From an uncultured Eubacterium sp. (GTDB lineage Bacteria > Bacillota > Clostridia > Lachnospirales > Lachnospiraceae): a DNA stretch of 12,671 nucleotides. The translations under genes were made by a program, and so were the position numbers. Below the pieces are notes generated by a model. The model did not search any database. It saw nothing but the letters and a program-made list of their open reading frames with translations, and had not been told where the DNA came from. The stretch is taken from the NCBI GenBank assembly GCA_910586445.1, contig CAJUHV010000091.1, positions 1 to 12,671 of the forward strand, read 5' to 3'. Shown piece by piece: positions 1-7,251 of the stretch (positions are counted from its first letter, which is position 1; each line of letters starts with the position of its first letter).

Positions 1-742
1 CTCTCATCATAGCACCTATGCCTTTCTGCACGTTTTCATACTTACGTGCGATTTCATTGATCACATCACTTGAAAGGTCTATGATCGTCTGTTTGTCAAA
101 TGCTCCAATAATACCTTGCGTTTCCAGTTCATCAAGTTTTTCTAAAATTATCTGATACTCTGTTTTTAGTTTTTCCAGCTTCTGCTTATTGTTATTATAT
201 TCCGAAAATTTTTTCTCATGTGAGAAAATATAAAATGGAATAAGCATTAATAAGCGTTTCTCAAAGATTTCATCTAGTGAATATGACTGCACCCTCATAA
301 TTGGAATATCATATTGTACCATCCCGCCAGGCGTTATGATTATATATTTCATTTTATCTGGAGTCTTTTTATATGCCCGCAGATACATCACTGCCGTATT
401 AGGAAAGGTTATTGTCAGAGTTTCTTTTGTAACTACGCCCTCATCAAGTGCTATCTGGGCATCGTACTCGAAAAGGCGGATTGTGATTCTGCCATCTGGT
501 AAGCTGCTTTCACACTCAAGATGATATTTTTTAATGATTTTGCCAATAATCTGAAAATTGGTGTCAGTTATCCGTTTCTTGTCAGCTGCATCCTGCTGAT
601 CTAAAAAGTGTTCATTAGGGAAAAAACGAATCTCTTCTTCTCCCGTGTAATGTTCGCCAAAAATTTCATTAATTACTGGTATGATCAATTTTCTGCAGTC
701 ATTTAGGATTGTCCGAAACGCTGCATCATATACATCTCCCAT
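1..742 (-). CDS. Rpn/PD-(D/E)XK nuclease-like protein, partial (3' end beyond window)
   Basis: My translation of the minus strand gives an uninterrupted 247-codon frame from ATG at 742-740 to the left edge, with no stop seen. An AAAGGA ribosome site lies 6 nt upstream. Around residues 57-98 the pattern RITDTNF, then YHLECES, then IRLFEYDAQIAL resembles the core of Rpn/PD-(D/E)XK-type proteins common in Lachnospiraceae: an acidic D60, an E-x-E pair (E76, E78), and the following R-x-x-EY helix. Residues 176-208 are Lys/Glu/Leu-rich and probably helical or coiled coil. Known Rpn proteins are DNA endonucleases linked to recombination or phage-defence-like roles; activity here is inference only. 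The gene is visibly more AT-rich than the purine genes beside it and points away from them, which suits an accessory or acquired gene. The family call rests on motif memory, and the canonical catalytic lysine is not obvious (a Ser follows the E-C-E). Confidence 0.6.
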   Translation of the reverse strand, partial: MGDVYDAAFRTILNDCRKLIIPVINEIFGEHYTGEEEIRFFPNEHFLDQQDAADKKRITDTNFQIIGKIIKKYHLECESSLPDGRITIRLFEYDAQIALDEGVVTKETLTITFPNTAVMYLRAYKKTPDKMKYIIITPGGMVQYDIPIMRVQSYSLDEIFEKRLLMLIPFYIFSHEKKFSEYNNNKQKLEKLKTEYQIILEKLDELETQGIIGAFDKQTIIDLSSDVINEIARKYENVQKGIGAMMR

Positions 743-770
743 ATGTTATCCTTTCTATATTGATAGCTTT

Positions 771-799
771 ATCATATCATTTTTTGCCGTTAACTTCAA
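771..799 (-). promoter_or_regulatory. Sigma-A promoter of the Rpn-like gene
   Basis: On the minus strand TTGAAG (799-794) and TATGAT (776-771) are separated by exactly 17 bp. Each box differs from consensus (TTGACA, TATAAT) at one or two positions. Transcription would start near 764, giving a leader of about 20 nt that carries the AAAGGA ribosome site of the minus-strand gene. Confidence 0.65.
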
Positions 800-898
800 G
801 TATAGCCGTTTCTGCTGGTATAACCTGCTTTCGCACATACAAAATAGAATTAAATCCAAAACACCAACCACTATAAAGGATAATTGCGCAGGATTTGC

Positions 899-927
899 TT
901 GAAATTTTCGAAAAGATGTGGCATTAT
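899..927 (+). promoter_or_regulatory. Candidate promoter for the purM-purN-purD genes
   Basis: TTGAAA (899-904), a 17-bp spacer, then CATTAT (922-927). The -35 box matches consensus at five of six positions and the -10 box at four of six. It would give a leader of roughly 115 nt before purM that includes the GCCGG/CCGGC hairpin. It is the best plus-strand pair I found upstream of purM, but it is not strong enough to be certain. Confidence 0.3.
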
Positions 928-1048
928 GACAAAGAGGTTTTATTCAGCCGGTGCAGTGTCCGGCCTGTGCAGCAGGATGGGCAGGCACAGATCAAAAAGG
1001 CTGAGTGGCAGCGGAATAGAAATAGTACATAAATCAGGAGGGTAAAAG

Positions 1049-2074
1049 ATGGATTACAAAAATGCTGGAGTTGATATTGAAGCTGGTTATAAGTCTGTAG
1101 AACTGATCAAAAAACATGTGCAGGGTACTATGCGTCCAGAGGTATTGACAAATCTGGGCGGTTTTTCCGGGGCGTTTTCGATGGGAGCCTTTAAAAATAT
1201 GGAAAAGCCGACGCTTGTTTCTGGTACAGACGGTGTCGGGACAAAATTAAAGCTGGCATTTCTTTTGGACAAGCATGATACGGTCGGCATTGACTGTGTG
1301 GCAATGTGTGTCAACGATATTGCATGTGCAGGCGGGGAGCCGCTGTTTTTCCTTGATTATATTGCATGCGGCAAAAATTATCCAGAAAAGATAGCGCAGA
1401 TCGTAAGCGGCGTGGCGGAAGGATGCAGGCAGTCCAATGCGGCATTGATCGGCGGTGAGACAGCTGAGATGCCGGGCTTTTACCCTCTGGATGAATATGA
1501 TTTGGCAGGCTTTGCAGTCGGTATTGTCGATGAAAAAGATATTATTACCGGAGCAGGGCTGAAAAAGGGCGATGTACTGGTCGGACTGGCTTCATCCGGG
1601 GTGCATTCCAACGGATTTTCGCTTGTGCGCAAAGTGTTTGATATGGATAAAGATACGCTGGATGTATATCATGATGAGCTTGGTGCAACGCTTGGGGAGT
1701 CACTGCTTACGCCGACGAAAATATATGTAAAGGCATTAAGGAGCCTCAAGGAGGCAGGCATTCTCGTAAAGGCATGCAGCCATATTACAGGCGGTGGATT
1801 TTATGAAAACGTACCGCGCATGCTGCCGGAGGGCGTATGTGCCAGAATTAAAAAAGACAGCTATGAAGTGCCTGCGATCTTTCGGATGATTGCAGCGGCG
1901 GGCAGCGTGGAAGAAAAGGTGATGTACAACACTTACAATATGGGAATCGGCATGGTGCTTGCGCTTGATCCGGCGGATGCAGATCAGGCGGTCAAGACGG
2001 CACAGGCAGCAGGCGAAGCAGCCTTTGTGATCGGTGAAATTGACGACGGAGAAAAGGGTATTATGCTGGTTTAA
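1049..2074 (+). CDS. purM: Phosphoribosylformylglycinamidine cyclo-ligase (AIR synthetase)
   Basis: PurM closes the imidazole ring: it converts FGAM plus ATP to AIR, the fifth step of de novo purine synthesis, in the cytoplasm. The 341-aa length is normal for the family. Signature motifs are present: GTDGVGTKLKLA at residues 59-70 (nucleotide-binding loop), VNDIACAGGEP around 88-98, and GGETAEMPGFY at 135-145. The start is set by AGGAGG at 1036-1041, 7 nt before the ATG. It is the first gene of a same-strand purM-purN-purD group; purN begins about 40 bp after its TAA. No purE, purC or purF lies upstream in the window, so the purine genes are split in this genome or continue elsewhere. No anomalies were seen in the protein. 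Confidence 0.97.
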   Translation: MDYKNAGVDIEAGYKSVELIKKHVQGTMRPEVLTNLGGFSGAFSMGAFKNMEKPTLVSGTDGVGTKLKLAFLLDKHDTVGIDCVAMCVNDIACAGGEPLFFLDYIACGKNYPEKIAQIVSGVAEGCRQSNAALIGGETAEMPGFYPLDEYDLAGFAVGIVDEKDIITGAGLKKGDVLVGLASSGVHSNGFSLVRKVFDMDKDTLDVYHDELGATLGESLLTPTKIYVKALRSLKEAGILVKACSHITGGGFYENVPRMLPEGVCARIKKDSYEVPAIFRMIAAAGSVEEKVMYNTYNMGIGMVLALDPADADQAVKTAQAAGEAAFVIGEIDDGEKGIMLV

Positions 2075-2113
2075 CATTTGGAAGTGTTTGCGAAAAGAGA
2101 AAGGATAATAGAT

Positions 2114-2749
2114 ATGTTAAGACTTGCAGTTATGGTATCTGGAGGCGGGACAAACCTGCAGGCGGTAATAGATGCCATTGACGGCGGTATCATCCGCAAT
2201 GCACAGATTGCAGTAGTCATCAGCAATAAAAAAGATGCGTATGCACTGGAGCGGGCAAAGGAACATGGCATAAGAAACTGCTGTATTTCTCCAAAAGAGT
2301 ATGAAAGCAGGAAGGCTTTTGGACTGGCACTTGTAAATATATTAGAGCAGGAACAGATCGATCTGGTCGTTCTGGCGGGGTATCTGGTCATTCTGCCTGA
2401 GGTTTTGATTCAAAAGTATAAAAATAAAATGATCAATATCCACCCGTCTTTGATTCCGTCCTTCTGCGGTGATGGTTATTATGGACTGAAGGTACATGAG
2501 GCTGTGCTTGCCAGAGGCGTAAAGGTGACGGGCGCTACGGTTCATTTTGTAGATGAGGGTACGGATACGGGGCCGATTATTATCCAAAAAGCAGTTCCAG
2601 TCATGCAGGATGATACACCGCAGATACTCCAGCAGCGTGTGATGGAAGAAGCGGAATGGAAGATCCTGCCGCAGGCGATCGACTGGATCGCAGGCGGCAG
2701 GGTGACGGTTTCAGACGGCAGGGTGCATATAAACGAATCATTAAATTAA
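2114..2749 (+). CDS. purN: Phosphoribosylglycinamide formyltransferase
   Basis: PurN transfers the formyl group of 10-formyl-tetrahydrofolate to GAR, giving FGAR. From the ATG at 2114 the protein is 211 aa, typical of the family. The N-terminus carries the phosphate loop VSGGGTNLQA (residues 8-17). The catalytic triad of the E. coli enzyme maps to N108 and H110 in INIHPSLIPSF and D151 in the HFVDEGTDTGP loop. I chose ATG 2114 because AAAGGA (2100-2105) sits 8 nt before it and the protein then begins MLRLAVMVSG, as family members do. An in-frame TTG at 2078 would add 12 residues with no homology and no ribosome site. It lies between purM and purD and is probably co-transcribed with them. Confidence 0.96.
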   Translation: MLRLAVMVSGGGTNLQAVIDAIDGGIIRNAQIAVVISNKKDAYALERAKEHGIRNCCISPKEYESRKAFGLALVNILEQEQIDLVVLAGYLVILPEVLIQKYKNKMINIHPSLIPSFCGDGYYGLKVHEAVLARGVKVTGATVHFVDEGTDTGPIIIQKAVPVMQDDTPQILQQRVMEEAEWKILPQAIDWIAGGRVTVSDGRVHINESLN

Positions 2750-2783
2750 GCAGGAATAGAAAATTGCCGGAAGGAGATAGATT

Positions 2784-4064
2784 ATGAAAATATTGATCGT
2801 AGGCGGCGGCGGACGTGAACATGCGATTGCAGCAAGCGCCGCGAAAAGCAAAAGAGTAGATAAGATTTACTGTGCACCTGGAAATGCCGGAATCGGACAG
2901 ATTGCAGAGTGTGTCCCGATCGGAGCGATGGAGTTTGACGCTCTGGCGGCATTTGCAAAAGAGCATGCGGTAGATTTTACAATTATCGGAATGGATGATC
3001 CGCTGGCAGGCGGTATTGTAGATGTCTTTGAAGCACAGGGGCTGAAGGTTTTCGGGCCTAGGAAAAATGCAGCTGTTCTGGAAGGCTCTAAGGCGTTTTC
3101 CAAAGATTTAATGAAAAAATACAACATACCGACTGCAGCGTATGAGACATTTGATGATCCAAAAGCAGCTCTGGAGTACCTTGAAACAGCCAGAATGCCG
3201 ATTGTGTTAAAGGCTGACGGGCTGGCGCTCGGCAAGGGTGTATTGATCTGTAGTACGCTGGAGGAAGCAAAAGCGGGCGTCAAGGAGATTATGGAAGATA
3301 AGAAATTTGGCGCGGCAGGCAGCAGGATGGTTGTAGAAGAGTTTATGACAGGCCGCGAGGTGTCTGTATTATCCTTTGTAGACGGAAAGACGATTAAGAT
3401 TATGAGTTCGGCGCAGGATCATAAGCGGGCCGAGGATGGTGACAAGGGCTTAAATACCGGCGGCATGGGTACGTTTTCGCCGAGCCCGTTCTATACACCG
3501 GAAGTGGACGAGTTCTGCAGAAAGCATATTTATCAGCCGACGGTAGATGCAATGGCGGCTGAAGGCAGGCCTTATGTCGGCGTGATCTTTTTTGGCCTGA
3601 TGCTGACAGAGGATGGGCCGAAGGTGCTGGAATACAATGCGCGTTTTGGCGATCCGGAGGCACAGGTAGTGCTGCCTCGTATGAAAAATGATATTATAGA
3701 TGTTATGGAGGCATGTGTGGACGGCAGGCTGGATCAGATTGACCTGTTATTTGAAAATAATGCGGCGGTCTGTGTCGTACTGGCTTCAGACGGTTATCCG
3801 GTGTCTTATGAAAAGGGATTTGCGATCGATGGGCTGGAGGCTTTTGACGGCAGCGAGGAATATTTCTGTTTCCATGCAGGCACTGCCCAAAAGGATGGGC
3901 AGATTGTGACAAACGGCGGCAGGGTGCTTGGCATAACAGCCAAAGGAGAAGATTTAAAACAGGCGCGCAAAAAGGCATATGAAGCGACAGAATGGGTAAA
4001 ATTTGAGAATAAATATATGCGGCATGATATCGGCAGGGCTATTGAGGAGGCCGAAAGCAGATAA
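2784..4064 (+). CDS. purD: Phosphoribosylamine-glycine ligase (GAR synthetase)
   Basis: PurD joins phosphoribosylamine and glycine using ATP to make GAR, the substrate of the neighbouring PurN. At 426 aa it has normal length. Domains in order: N-terminal pre-ATP-grasp fold with GGGGREHAIA (residues 7-16); ATP-grasp region with VFGPRKNAAVLEGSKAF (89-105) and VLKADGLALGKGV (141-153); the NTGGMGTFSPSP loop; the metal-binding YNARFGDPEAQ segment; and a C-terminal fold. A variant is the GMDDPLAGG stretch (69-77), where many homologues have GPExPL. The ribosome site AAGGAG at 2771-2776 is 7 nt from the ATG. Oddly, the last ~60 bp of the gene (from TTTGAG at 4002) are the first unit of a tandem array that continues for four more copies after the stop. 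Confidence 0.97.
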   Translation: MKILIVGGGGREHAIAASAAKSKRVDKIYCAPGNAGIGQIAECVPIGAMEFDALAAFAKEHAVDFTIIGMDDPLAGGIVDVFEAQGLKVFGPRKNAAVLEGSKAFSKDLMKKYNIPTAAYETFDDPKAALEYLETARMPIVLKADGLALGKGVLICSTLEEAKAGVKEIMEDKKFGAAGSRMVVEEFMTGREVSVLSFVDGKTIKIMSSAQDHKRAEDGDKGLNTGGMGTFSPSPFYTPEVDEFCRKHIYQPTVDAMAAEGRPYVGVIFFGLMLTEDGPKVLEYNARFGDPEAQVVLPRMKNDIIDVMEACVDGRLDQIDLLFENNAAVCVVLASDGYPVSYEKGFAIDGLEAFDGSEEYFCFHAGTAQKDGQIVTNGGRVLGITAKGEDLKQARKKAYEATEWVKFENKYMRHDIGRAIEEAESR

Positions 4065-4320
4065 ATTTGAGAAAAAATTATACGGTATAAAATCGGAAGA
4101 TTCATGAAGAGGCCGAAAAAAGGTAATTATTTGAGAAAAAAACATACAGTTATGAAATCGGAAGATTCATGAAGAGGCTGAAAAAAGGTAATTATTTGAG
4201 AAAAATTATGCGGTATGAAATCGGAAGATTCATGGAAGAGGCCGAAAGCAGATAAATTTGAGAATAATAATATACGCTGTATGTTCGGAAAACAATGGAG
4301 GAGCCCTGAGAGAATAATAT
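4002..4320 (+). repeat. Diverged tandem array copied from the purD 3' end
   Basis: Five units of 62-65 bp start with TTTGAG at 4002, 4066, 4130, 4195 and 4257. The first is the coding end of purD, including its stop codon; the other four fill nearly the whole gap before the dihydrofolate reductase gene. Shared landmarks in each unit are TTTGAGAA at the start, an ATCGG or TTCGG block, and a GAGGCCGAAA-like block near the end. Units two and three resemble each other most (both end in GGTAATTA). Unit four ends GCCGAAAGCAGATAAATT exactly as purD does. The copies contain indels and are not translated in the purD frame. Slippage or unequal duplication followed by decay is the likely origin. Confidence 0.88.
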
Positions 4321-4357
4321 GGTTATTAAATATTGGATATAATGAAAGGAAATTTTT

Positions 4358-4846
4358 ATGAAGTTAATTGCATCCGCGGATGAAAACTGGGGAATCGGCT
4401 GTAATCAGCAGCTTCTGGTACGCATTCCTGATGACCTGCAGTATTTCCGTGAGCTTACGACGGGCAGGGTTGTAGTCATGGGCAGGAAGACAAGGGAGAG
4501 CCTGCCGGGAGGCATTCTGCAGGAACGTGTCAATATCGTGCTGTCACATGACAGCAATTATCAGGCGCGTGGCGCAGTTGTCGTGCATTCTCTGGAGGAG
4601 CTGTATGAACAATGCAGACAGTATAAGACGGATGATATATTTGTCATAGGCGGGGAAAGCATATACCGGCAGCTGTTGGATGACTGTGATACGGCATACA
4701 TTACAAAGATAGATTTTGCATATGAGGCGGATGCATACCTGCCGGATCTGGAGGCGCAGCCGGAGTGGGAGCTTGTGGCGGAAAGCGAAGAACAGACGTA
4801 TTTTGATCTTATTTATCATTATCGCAGATATAAGAGGCGGAAATAG
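4358..4846 (+). CDS. dfrA: Dihydrofolate reductase
   Basis: The enzyme reduces dihydrofolate to tetrahydrofolate with NADPH and is the target of trimethoprim. The 162-aa protein shows the family order: MKLIASADENWGIG at the N-terminus with W11, the catalytic acid in IPDDLQYF (D26 aligns with E. coli D27), the NADPH loop VVMGRKTRESLPGG (39-52), VNIVLS (58-63), and the FVIGGESIY motif (95-103). The residue after GRKT is Arg, where Trp, Tyr, Phe or Leu is more usual. The ribosome site AAAGGA at 4345-4350 is 7 nt from the ATG. No thyA is adjacent. The gene follows purD after the repeat array and may be read through from the purine genes; tetrahydrofolate links it functionally to PurN. Resistance to antifolates cannot be judged from sequence alone. 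The symbol folA is equally valid. Confidence 0.95.
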   Translation: MKLIASADENWGIGCNQQLLVRIPDDLQYFRELTTGRVVVMGRKTRESLPGGILQERVNIVLSHDSNYQARGAVVVHSLEELYEQCRQYKTDDIFVIGGESIYRQLLDDCDTAYITKIDFAYEADAYLPDLEAQPEWELVAESEEQTYFDLIYHYRRYKRRK

Positions 4847-4950
4847 AAGCGGCTGCATAAAAAGAGGGTAACATATGCAGAATAGGCAGGTTTTTGTGGA
4901 ATAAAGAAGAAATCGGGCTGTAAATTAAAATAAGGAAAAGGGAGGAAACC

Positions 4951-6669
4951 ATGGATATAACAGGAAGAAAGTTATTTGTCAAAGCGCTGCGTGAAGAAGG
5001 CGTGGATACGATATTTGGATATCCGGGCGGGATGGTTACGGATATATTTGATGAATTATATAAACAGGAGGATATCCAGGTCGTCCTGCCAAGACACGAA
5101 CAGGGCCTGATTTTTGAGGCGGAAGGGTATGCAAAGGCAACAGGGAAGGTCGGTGTCTGCCTTGTTACCAGCGGCCCTGGCGCGACCAATCTTATTACCG
5201 GGCTTGCGGATGCACATTACGACAGCATTCCGCTGGTATGTTTTACCGGGCAGGTTCCGCTGAGCCTGATTGGAAACGATGCTTTCCAAGAGGTTGACAT
5301 CGTAGGAATGACCCGTTCTGTCACCAAATATGGTGTCACCGTACAGGACAGAAAGGATCTGGGCAGAATCTTAAAGATGGCCTTTCATATCGCACGGACT
5401 GGAAAGCCGGGGCCGGTGCTGATCGATATTCCGAAAGATATCCAGGTGCAGTCTGGCGACAGTGAATATCCAAAAGAGGTAAGCATACGCGGCTACAAGC
5501 CGAATGAGAGTGTCCATATCGGGCAGCTGAAAAAGGCATACCGCCTGTTAAAATCAGCCAAACGTCCGCTGATCCTGGCAGGGGGCGGCATTCATATCGG
5601 ACATGCAAATGATGAGCTGTTAAAATTTGTGGAACGCACGCAGATCCCGCTTGTTACAACGATTATGGGCAAAGGGGCGATCCCGACCAGCCATCCGCTG
5701 TATCTGGGCAATTCCGGCATGCATGGAAAATATGCCTGCAATATCGCTGTCAGTGAATGTGATGTGCTGTTTTCCATCGGCACGCGGTTTAATGACCGTA
5801 TTACAGGTGATCTGAATGAATTTGCACCTCGTGCAAAGATTATTCATATTGATGTGGATACGGCAGCAATTTCCAGAAATGTAGTAGTAGATGTCCCGAT
5901 TGTGGCAGATGCAAAGCCTGCCCTCGAAAAATTGTGCGAGTGGGCGGAAGAGCAGGATACGTTAAAATGGCGGGAAAAAATCAAAGGCTGGGACAGCGAG
6001 CACCCGCTTGAAATGCGCAGAGACCGCGGCATGACGCCTCAGATGATTATGGAGCATATAAATAAGATGTACAAGGAGGCGGTTATAGTCACCGACGTAG
6101 GCCAGCATCAGATGTGGGCGACACAGTATCTGGAGCTGGGCGGACGCAGGCAGCTGATTACGTCCGGCGGGCTCGGGTCTATGGGATTCGGCCTTCCGGC
6201 AGCGATCGGGGCCAAAATCGGCCAGCCGTATAAGCATGTAATCTGTATTACAGGAGACGGCGGATTTCAGATGAATATGCAGGAAATGGCGACAGCGATA
6301 GTACAAAAAGCGCCGGTGACAATCTGCTTATTTAACAATTATTATCTTGGAATGGTGCGCCAGATGCAGCAGCTGTTTTACGGAAAGCGTTATGCGGGCA
6401 CGTGCCTGCGCAGGCAGAAGGGCTGTTCTGCTACATGCAAGGGGCCGAACGAGGCATGCCCGCCATATGTACCTGATTTTGTAAAATTTGCAGAATGCTA
6501 CGGTGCACATGGCATACGCGTAACAGAAGAATCCCAGATTCAGGAGGCATTGGAGGCAGCGAAGCGGAATGAGGATGCACCGACGCTGATTGAATTTATA
6601 ATCTCTACAGACGAGATTGTACTGCCGATGGTAAAAGGCGGCAATCCAATGAAAGAGATGATCTTATAA
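4951..6669 (+). CDS. ilvB: Acetolactate synthase, large (catalytic) subunit
   Basis: This ThDP- and FAD-dependent enzyme condenses two pyruvates to acetolactate, or pyruvate with 2-ketobutyrate, the first common step to valine, leucine and isoleucine. The 572-aa length is typical. Seen in order: pyrimidine-binding domain with GYPGG (23-27) and the ThDP-activating glutamate E50 in RHEQG; the GQVPLSLIGNDAFQE region; a central FAD-type domain with GTRFNDRITGD; and the diphosphate-binding motif starting GDGGF (435-439) and ending NN (462-463). Residues 485-503 hold four cysteines, C-x6-C-x3-C-x6-C, in a loop that shorter homologues lack. The segment after E50 reads LIFEAEGYA, not the commoner AAHAADGYA-like form. 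GGAGG at 4941-4945 is 5 nt from the ATG. The regulatory subunit gene ilvN follows after 84 bp. Confidence 0.96.
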   Translation: MDITGRKLFVKALREEGVDTIFGYPGGMVTDIFDELYKQEDIQVVLPRHEQGLIFEAEGYAKATGKVGVCLVTSGPGATNLITGLADAHYDSIPLVCFTGQVPLSLIGNDAFQEVDIVGMTRSVTKYGVTVQDRKDLGRILKMAFHIARTGKPGPVLIDIPKDIQVQSGDSEYPKEVSIRGYKPNESVHIGQLKKAYRLLKSAKRPLILAGGGIHIGHANDELLKFVERTQIPLVTTIMGKGAIPTSHPLYLGNSGMHGKYACNIAVSECDVLFSIGTRFNDRITGDLNEFAPRAKIIHIDVDTAAISRNVVVDVPIVADAKPALEKLCEWAEEQDTLKWREKIKGWDSEHPLEMRRDRGMTPQMIMEHINKMYKEAVIVTDVGQHQMWATQYLELGGRRQLITSGGLGSMGFGLPAAIGAKIGQPYKHVICITGDGGFQMNMQEMATAIVQKAPVTICLFNNYYLGMVRQMQQLFYGKRYAGTCLRRQKGCSATCKGPNEACPPYVPDFVKFAECYGAHGIRVTEESQIQEALEAAKRNEDAPTLIEFIISTDEIVLPMVKGGNPMKEMIL

Positions 6670-6684
6670 TAATATGATGTTTTA

Positions 6685-6724
6685 CTGCCAGATAAGCAGC
6701 TGGGGTGAACAGCTGCACAGGCAG
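6685..6724 (+). promoter_or_regulatory. Two-tier hairpin between ilvB and ilvN
   Basis: The inner stem GCAGCTG (6696-6702) pairs perfectly with CAGCTGC (6710-6716) around a GGGTGAA loop. An outer stem CTGCC (6685-6689) pairs with GGCAG (6720-6724). No run of T follows, so it is not an intrinsic terminator. It could protect or process the ilvBN transcript or set the subunit ratio; that role is inference. It ends 16 nt before the ilvN ribosome site. Confidence 0.5.
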
Positions 6725-6753
6725 CATGAGAATCAACGGCAGGAGGGAGAAGA

Positions 6754-7251
6754 ATGAAAAACAGATGGATTGCCCTGTATGTGGAAAATCAGGTAGGTGT
6801 GCTTGCAAAAGTATCAGGGCTTTTTTCTGGCAAGTCCTATAATCTGCAGAGTCTGACAGTCGGTACGACAGAAGACGGGACGGTTTCGCGTATGACGATC
6901 TGTGTCACGAGTGATGACATTACATTCGAACAGATCAAAAAGCAGTTAAACCGTATGGTAGAAGTGATCAAGGTAATTGATCTTACCAATGTGCCGATTC
7001 ATATGAAGGAGATACTTTTTGCAAAGGTAAAGGATATAAGCTCCAGCAAGATTGATGAGGTTTTCCGCATTGCTGAGGTATTCAGCGTGCAGGTGGCTGA
7101 CATAGGAGAGGACAGTGTTCTATTGGAATGCAAGCTGACTGAGCGCAGGAATAACGAGCTGATCGAGCTGCTGAAATCAAAATTTCACAATATCGAGATC
7201 GTGCGCGGCGGGGCAGTTGCGATCGAAGCAATCAGTACGACATGCAGATAG
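6754..7251 (+). CDS. ilvN: Acetolactate synthase, small (regulatory) subunit
   Basis: This subunit activates IlvB and confers valine feedback inhibition. The 165-aa protein has an N-terminal ACT domain (about residues 4-76), recognised by ALYVENQVGVLAKVSGLFS and the NLQSLTVGTTED strand typical of IlvN/IlvH, followed by the C-terminal ACT-like domain (about 85-160) with KEILFAKV and the VRGGAVAIE segment. The ribosome site AGGAGG at 6741-6746 is 7 nt from the ATG. It pairs with the upstream ilvB and is probably co-transcribed. The last ~60 bp of the gene, including the stop, are echoed by a diverged copy 93 bp downstream. The symbol ilvH is used for the same family. Confidence 0.95.
   Translation: MKNRWIALYVENQVGVLAKVSGLFSGKSYNLQSLTVGTTEDGTVSRMTICVTSDDITFEQIKKQLNRMVEVIKVIDLTNVPIHMKEILFAKVKDISSSKIDEVFRIAEVFSVQVADIGEDSVLLECKLTERRNNELIELLKSKFHNIEIVRGGAVAIEAISTTCR

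Larger units (their letters stand above)
743..1048. other. Divergent intergenic region between Rpn-like gene and purM
   Basis: This 306-bp stretch holds the minus-strand promoter at 771-799, a weaker plus-strand promoter candidate at 899-927, and a small hairpin GCCGG/CCGGC (947-951 and 960-964, 8-nt loop). The half next to purM (about 877-1032) is open in one plus frame, with a possible 38-aa ORF from ATG 916 to TAA 1030-1032. That ORF has no convincing ribosome site and no family I recognise; it could be the remnant 3' end of a lost gene. No guanine or adenine riboswitch core was recognised. Confidence 0.5.

Noticed and set aside
743..1048. Purine riboswitch upstream of purM
   Set aside because: The conserved riboswitch core was not recognisable on the plus strand; only a small GC hairpin is present.
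2078..2113. TTG start for purN at 2078
   Set aside because: It adds 12 residues without family similarity, has no ribosome site, and the ATG at 2114 has AAAGGA 8 nt upstream.
4002..4320. CRISPR array
   Set aside because: The units are contiguous diverged copies of the purD end with no unique spacers and no constant repeat; no cas gene is present.
4338..4343. Perfect TATAAT upstream of the dihydrofolate reductase gene
   Set aside because: It lies directly before the ribosome site at 4345-4350, so transcription from it would start inside or after that site. No acceptable -35 box is found 16-18 bp upstream.
4847..4950. T-box or leader-peptide attenuator before ilvB
   Set aside because: The gap is only 104 bp, and I found no T-box consensus, no Leu/Ile/Val-rich leader peptide and no terminator hairpin.
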